Assembly (NCBI RefSeq): GCF_005860765.1
Contig: NZ_VCEI01000029.1
Coordinates: 248,001 to 312,000 of the forward strand
Origin: Dyadobacter sediminis
GTDB taxonomy: Bacteria; Bacteroidota; Bacteroidia; Cytophagales; Spirosomataceae
Length of the DNA stretch: 64,000 bases
Reading direction: 5' to 3'
The notes under the pieces were generated by a model. It made no database searches. It was given only the letters and a program-made list of their open reading frames with translations, and was not told the DNA's origin. Shown here piece by piece: positions 60,557-64,000 of this stretch. The position numbers and the translations under genes were made by a program. The first letter of the stretch is position 1, and each line of letters opens with the position of its first letter.

Positions 60557-61780
60557 ATGAAAACGTTTAATATTCCTGATTTTTACCGGAGCCGGATTAT
60601 AACCCCGATTAAGGAATTCCGTCGTAAAAACGATAAACTGAAACGTGATTATGCTCCTACATTGCTGGATTTCGGCCCGGTTCAATTCCTGATCGCACGT
60701 CATTTCGGATTTTGCTATGGTGTTGAAAACGCCATTGATATTGCCTATAAGGCCATTAATGAAAATCCGGACAGACGTATTTTCCTGCTGAGTGAAATGA
60801 TCCATAATCCGGACGTAAACCGTGATCTTACCGACCGCGGCGTACGTTTTATGATGGACACCAAAGGAAACCAGCTTATTCCATGGGAAGAACTGACGCC
60901 TGAAGATATCGTCATTGTGCCGGCATTTGGCACCACGGTGGAAAACCAGAAGAAGCTCGCCGAGCTCGGGATCAATTCGTATGTTTACGATACAACCTGT
61001 CCTTTTGTGGAAAAAGTATGGAACCGCGCTGCGCAGATCGGGGAAAAGGATTATACGATTATTGTTCACGGCAAGCCCAATCATGAAGAAACAAGGGCTA
61101 CTTTCTCGCACAGCAAGGAAAATGCCCCGACGATTGTGATCAAAGACCTGAAACAGGCCGTACAGCTTGCAAAATACATGACGGGCGAAGTTCCACTTTC
61201 CGGCTTTGCAACAGATTTTCAAGGCCAGTTCTCGGAAGGTTTTGATCCGAAAAAGGATTTGCAGCGCATTGGCGTTGTCAATCAAACGACTATGCTGGCT
61301 TCTGATACACAAGGCATTGCGGATTACCTTAAAAATGTGATGATCAAACATTACGCACTCAAACCGGAACAGGTGGAAGAACGGTTTGCGAATACCCGCG
61401 ATACGCTTTGCTATGCTACCAATGATAATCAGGACGCTACTTATGCCCTGCTGACCCATCAGGCGGATCTTGTGATTGTAGCAGGCGGCTACAACAGCTC
61501 AAACACATCGCATCTGGTGGAACTTTGCGAACAGAAATTCCCGACTTACTTTATTGAATCGGTTAATAAATTGCTTGACAATGAGTTAATAAGGCATTTT
61601 GATCTTTTCAAAAAAGAAGAAGTTGTAACGAAACATTATCTTCCGGAAACTACGCCGGCGCGCATCATGCTTACTTGCGGCGCTTCCTGCCCGGATGCTG
61701 TTGTAGAGGCAATTTTGATGCGTCTGCTTTCTTTCTTTGAAGGCACCAAACCCGTTGAAGAAGTGATGCAGGCATTTTAA
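60557..61780 (+). CDS. ispH: 4-hydroxy-3-methylbut-2-enyl diphosphate reductase (long form)
   Basis: The last enzyme of the MEP isoprenoid pathway, holding an iron-sulfur cluster. The 407-residue length is well above E. coli IspH (316). The cluster cysteines are C53 in ARHFGFCYGVENAIDI, the Cys of DTTCPFVEKVW and the Cys in LTCGASCPDAVVEAIL. Active-site SxN-type segments such as GGYNSSNTSHL are visible. The N-terminal extension before the first cysteine motif and the inserts resemble the cyanobacterial/plant form. The gene is divergent from the sigma factor gene, with 198 nt between. Confidence 0.93.
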   Translation: MKTFNIPDFYRSRIITPIKEFRRKNDKLKRDYAPTLLDFGPVQFLIARHFGFCYGVENAIDIAYKAINENPDRRIFLLSEMIHNPDVNRDLTDRGVRFMMDTKGNQLIPWEELTPEDIVIVPAFGTTVENQKKLAELGINSYVYDTTCPFVEKVWNRAAQIGEKDYTIIVHGKPNHEETRATFSHSKENAPTIVIKDLKQAVQLAKYMTGEVPLSGFATDFQGQFSEGFDPKKDLQRIGVVNQTTMLASDTQGIADYLKNVMIKHYALKPEQVEERFANTRDTLCYATNDNQDATYALLTHQADLVIVAGGYNSSNTSHLVELCEQKFPTYFIESVNKLLDNELIRHFDLFKKEEVVTKHYLPETTPARIMLTCGASCPDAVVEAILMRLLSFFEGTKPVEEVMQAF

Positions 61781-61864
61781 TCCGACCGTAAAAATAGTCA
61801 CAATTGCCGATTGCTCATTTTACGTATACAATTTGACCGGGTTGATTTATAAAGATTAATTTCG

Positions 61865-61897
61865 AAGGATGGATTTTCAGAAATTCATCCTTTTTTA
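61865..61897 (+). terminator. Terminator after ispH
   Basis: AAGGATG (61865-61871) pairs with CATCCTT (61886-61892), extended by a weaker inner pairing and followed by a T run, 85 nt after the ispH stop. Confidence 0.7.
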
Positions 61898-61965
61898 TTG
61901 CATTGGATTTATCGCGCATGTTCCAAACAAATGATTTCCGCGTACAGTCGCACGCTCTCCTATTT

Positions 61966-64000
61966 ATGAAAAATTATTCAGTTGCCTTTTGCATTTTCGT
62001 CGTTGTTTCACTGCTGTTTGGCGGCTGTTCCCCGGTGAACGAAGTGCGTGTTTCCGGTACGAATTTCACTAATGAAATCAGTCAGTCGCAGAACCTGATT
62101 TTCACATTCAACAAAGATCTTGTTTCCAAAAACGAGCTGAATGACTGGGATTCCACGCAGTATATTGCCTTTGAACCGGCCGTACGCGGAAAATTCAAAT
62201 GGACTGCTCCGAATGAGCTGGTTTTTTCTCCGGTAACAGGATTCGGCGCAGCCACTGCATACAAAGCAAAACTGACCGAATTTCTGATTTCCAAAACCGG
62301 TCCGGATAAAAAGTTAGGCATTTCCAAAGAACCCGTTGATTTTCACACCCCTTACCTTCAATTAACCGAAACCGAAAGCTGGTGGACTATTTCACCGGAA
62401 AGCGGAAGGCAGGAAGCAAGGCTGAAACTGATTTTCAATTATCCGGTCAATGCGCAGGATGTAGCGCAGAAATTAAAGGTTTCACTTTCCGGCAAACCAC
62501 TGGATTACAGAATACTGACTTCCACAAACGATCATATTGTGACGCTTGCACTGGCCAACACTGGCAAAGCCGACAACAATCCCGCACCGATCAAGTTAAC
62601 AATTGAAAAGGGGCTGAAAGCACAAAATACAACGTATTTAACCCAAGAAATTCTTGTGCATAATGCCAGTTTGCCATCCCCGCTGCATCTGGAAATCACG
62701 GATATCAAGACCGGTTTTGAAAACAATACGCCATTTGTCCGCATCATTACAACACAGGAACTGAACCGTGAAAGTATTGAAAAAGGCTTCAGTATAAATC
62801 CAGCCGTTACTGCCAAGGCGGAACCCGTTGAAAATGGTTTTACGATCAGCGGTGATTTTAATGAAACCGATACGTATGCATTGATCGTCAATAAAGCACT
62901 GAAAGGAATTCTTGGCCCGGCTCTGGAAGAAGAAACTTCGCGGGATTTATTCTTTGGCAAAATGCCTCCGGGAATTTCATTTGTAAATAAAAAAGCACTT
63001 TATCTGACGCCCAAAGGTTCCAAAAACATTGGCGTTCAGATTGTCAACATCCCGAAGGTACAGGTGCATATATCCAAGTTGTACGCCAATAATATTCTTG
63101 CCTACATCCGGAATAACCGTTGGAACAATTATGACTATGTTGACGAAGAATGGCTTCCGTCCGGAACTTTCAATTTCAGTGAGGATATGAACGGCGATTT
63201 CAGCGATGTACTTGTGGATAAGTTAGTCGAAACTGAAAACCTGCCTAAAAACAAAGGGATTTCTGCATTGAACATTGCACTGCCCGATGACAATCAGCGG
63301 CACGGAATCTATGTGGTTTCGGTCAATTCCAGCGAAGACCGGTTCAGAGGAGCTACCAAACTGGTTTCTATTTCGGATATCGGACTCATTGCAAAACAGG
63401 GCAAAGATGAAATTTGGGTATTTGCCAATTCCATCAAAACCAACGAACCGCTTTCGGATCTTGAAATTACATTGGTCAGCTCAAATAATCAGAATATTCA
63501 GACCGTCACTACGGACGCAGAAGGCATTGCGCATGTTGACAAACTGAGCGAGAAAGCGCCGGGTTTTAAAGTTGCAATGATTACTGCAGAAAACAAGGAA
63601 GACTTTAATTACCTCATTCTGAATGACACCAAAGTTGAAACGTCACGCTTTGAAGTAGAAGGACGGCGCGATAACGCTTCCGGTTTTCAGGCTTTTGTTT
63701 ATGGTCAGCGGGATATTTACAGACCCGGCGAAACCATGCATTTCAACACCGTGCTGAGAATGCAAGGCTGGCAGAATGCAGGAAATATTCCTTTGAAACT
63801 GCGCATGCTGACGCCGAACGGACGTGAATACCGAACCTGGCGAAAGAGTACAAACGAGCAGGGTGCCGTGGAAACCGAAGTAAAAACGGACGCAGCCGTA
63901 CTCACCGGCACTTACGTACTGGAAGTGTATAATGCCAATGACGTTTTGCTGACTTCCCAATCGGTAAGCGTGGAAGAATTTATGCCCGACCGGATCAAAG
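61966..64000 (+). CDS. Bacterial alpha-2-macroglobulin family lipoprotein (partial)
   Basis: The reading frame starts at ATG 61966 and stays open for 678 codons to the window end, so the 3' part is missing. The N-terminus is a lipoprotein signal (LFGGC, Cys21). The beginning matches MG1/BACON-type domains (NEISQSQNLIFTFNKDL), and around residues 555-590 the typical segment FVYGQRDIYRPGETMHFNTV marks the macroglobulin scaffold of YfaS-type proteins. Complete family members have about 1500-2000 residues and often lie before a pbpC gene. The protein probably traps proteases or supports the envelope. Whether a CxEQ thioester motif is present cannot be seen here. Confidence 0.87.
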   Translation, partial: MKNYSVAFCIFVVVSLLFGGCSPVNEVRVSGTNFTNEISQSQNLIFTFNKDLVSKNELNDWDSTQYIAFEPAVRGKFKWTAPNELVFSPVTGFGAATAYKAKLTEFLISKTGPDKKLGISKEPVDFHTPYLQLTETESWWTISPESGRQEARLKLIFNYPVNAQDVAQKLKVSLSGKPLDYRILTSTNDHIVTLALANTGKADNNPAPIKLTIEKGLKAQNTTYLTQEILVHNASLPSPLHLEITDIKTGFENNTPFVRIITTQELNRESIEKGFSINPAVTAKAEPVENGFTISGDFNETDTYALIVNKALKGILGPALEEETSRDLFFGKMPPGISFVNKKALYLTPKGSKNIGVQIVNIPKVQVHISKLYANNILAYIRNNRWNNYDYVDEEWLPSGTFNFSEDMNGDFSDVLVDKLVETENLPKNKGISALNIALPDDNQRHGIYVVSVNSSEDRFRGATKLVSISDIGLIAKQGKDEIWVFANSIKTNEPLSDLEITLVSSNNQNIQTVTTDAEGIAHVDKLSEKAPGFKVAMITAENKEDFNYLILNDTKVETSRFEVEGRRDNASGFQAFVYGQRDIYRPGETMHFNTVLRMQGWQNAGNIPLKLRMLTPNGREYRTWRKSTNEQGAVETEVKTDAAVLTGTYVLEVYNANDVLLTSQSVSVEEFMPDRIK

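Noticed and set aside
60554-61459. A 301-residue minus-strand open frame antisense to ispH
   Set aside because: It is a complement of the conserved IspH coding sequence, with no independent support.

Overview
The window is chromosomal DNA from a Bacteroidota bacterium, most likely order Cytophagales (Dyadobacter/Spirosoma-like). The evidence is a gliding lipoprotein GldB, a protein with a type IX secretion (T9SS) C-terminal signal, a TonB-dependent receptor with a DUF4249 lipoprotein, the DUF4295 and DUF4293 small proteins, a fused SecDF, a roughly 1100-residue SecA, many SPII lipoproteins and TAnnTTTG-type -7 promoter elements. The genus is inference. I see no rRNA, tRNA, insertion sequence, prophage or CRISPR array. 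Coding density is high and no gene-free stretch exceeds 300 bases; the largest are 1-242, 11102-11378, 23243-23504 and 47330-47621.

Layout. 0.2-2.7 kb: ABC ATPase, FtsX-like permease with a His-rich loop and a CxxC secreted protein, resembling Zrg-type metal systems. 2.7-11.1 kb: nuoH, gldB, an SDR protein, a TlpA-like thioredoxin, gatB, a GT-C-like membrane protein and a cytochrome c lipoprotein. 11.3-14.9 kb: translation and targeting cluster rpmG-DUF4295-ftsY-rimO-DUF4293. 14.9-23.3 kb: kdsD, recQ, purD, a RicT/PSP1 protein, anmK and lhgO, ending in an 11-copy TGTTGGC tandem repeat. 23.5-33.5 kb (minus): amino-acid permease, secDF, a small unknown protein, P1 peptidase, DUF4249 and TonB receptor. 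33.7-37.7 kb (minus): folK, rpmB, a two-component pair, a BadF-type kinase and a cytochrome b5-like protein. 37.8-43.8 kb: a lipoprotein, thiL, a PF03640 lipoprotein, a class IV aminotransferase, a polyprenyl synthase with a rhomboid protease, and psd. 44-47.3 kb: secA. 47.6-56.3 kb: PspC, thiolase, GT2-GT4-T9SS cargo, acyl-CoA dehydrogenase. 56.5-64 kb: bshC, an ECF sigma/membrane/DUF4097 module, ispH, and the first part of a bacterial alpha-2-macroglobulin running off the end.

How the genes work together. Most genes are housekeeping: protein export (SecA, SecDF, FtsY), translation (L33, L28, RimO, GatB), cofactors (ThiL, FolK, IspH, polyprenyl synthase, BshC) and envelope metabolism (KdsD, AnmK, Psd). 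The most distinctive unexplained signal is a palindrome, TATGC-N2-GCATA. It occurs once before the thiolase and twice around the acyl-CoA dehydrogenase promoter, although these two genes are separated by about 5 kb of glycosyltransferase/T9SS genes. This suggests a shared fatty-acid-oxidation repressor encoded elsewhere. Other points worth following are the His-rich ABC permease system, the heptamer repeat, the Cys-rich RicT-like protein, and the hairpin between the TonB receptor and its DUF4249 partner.
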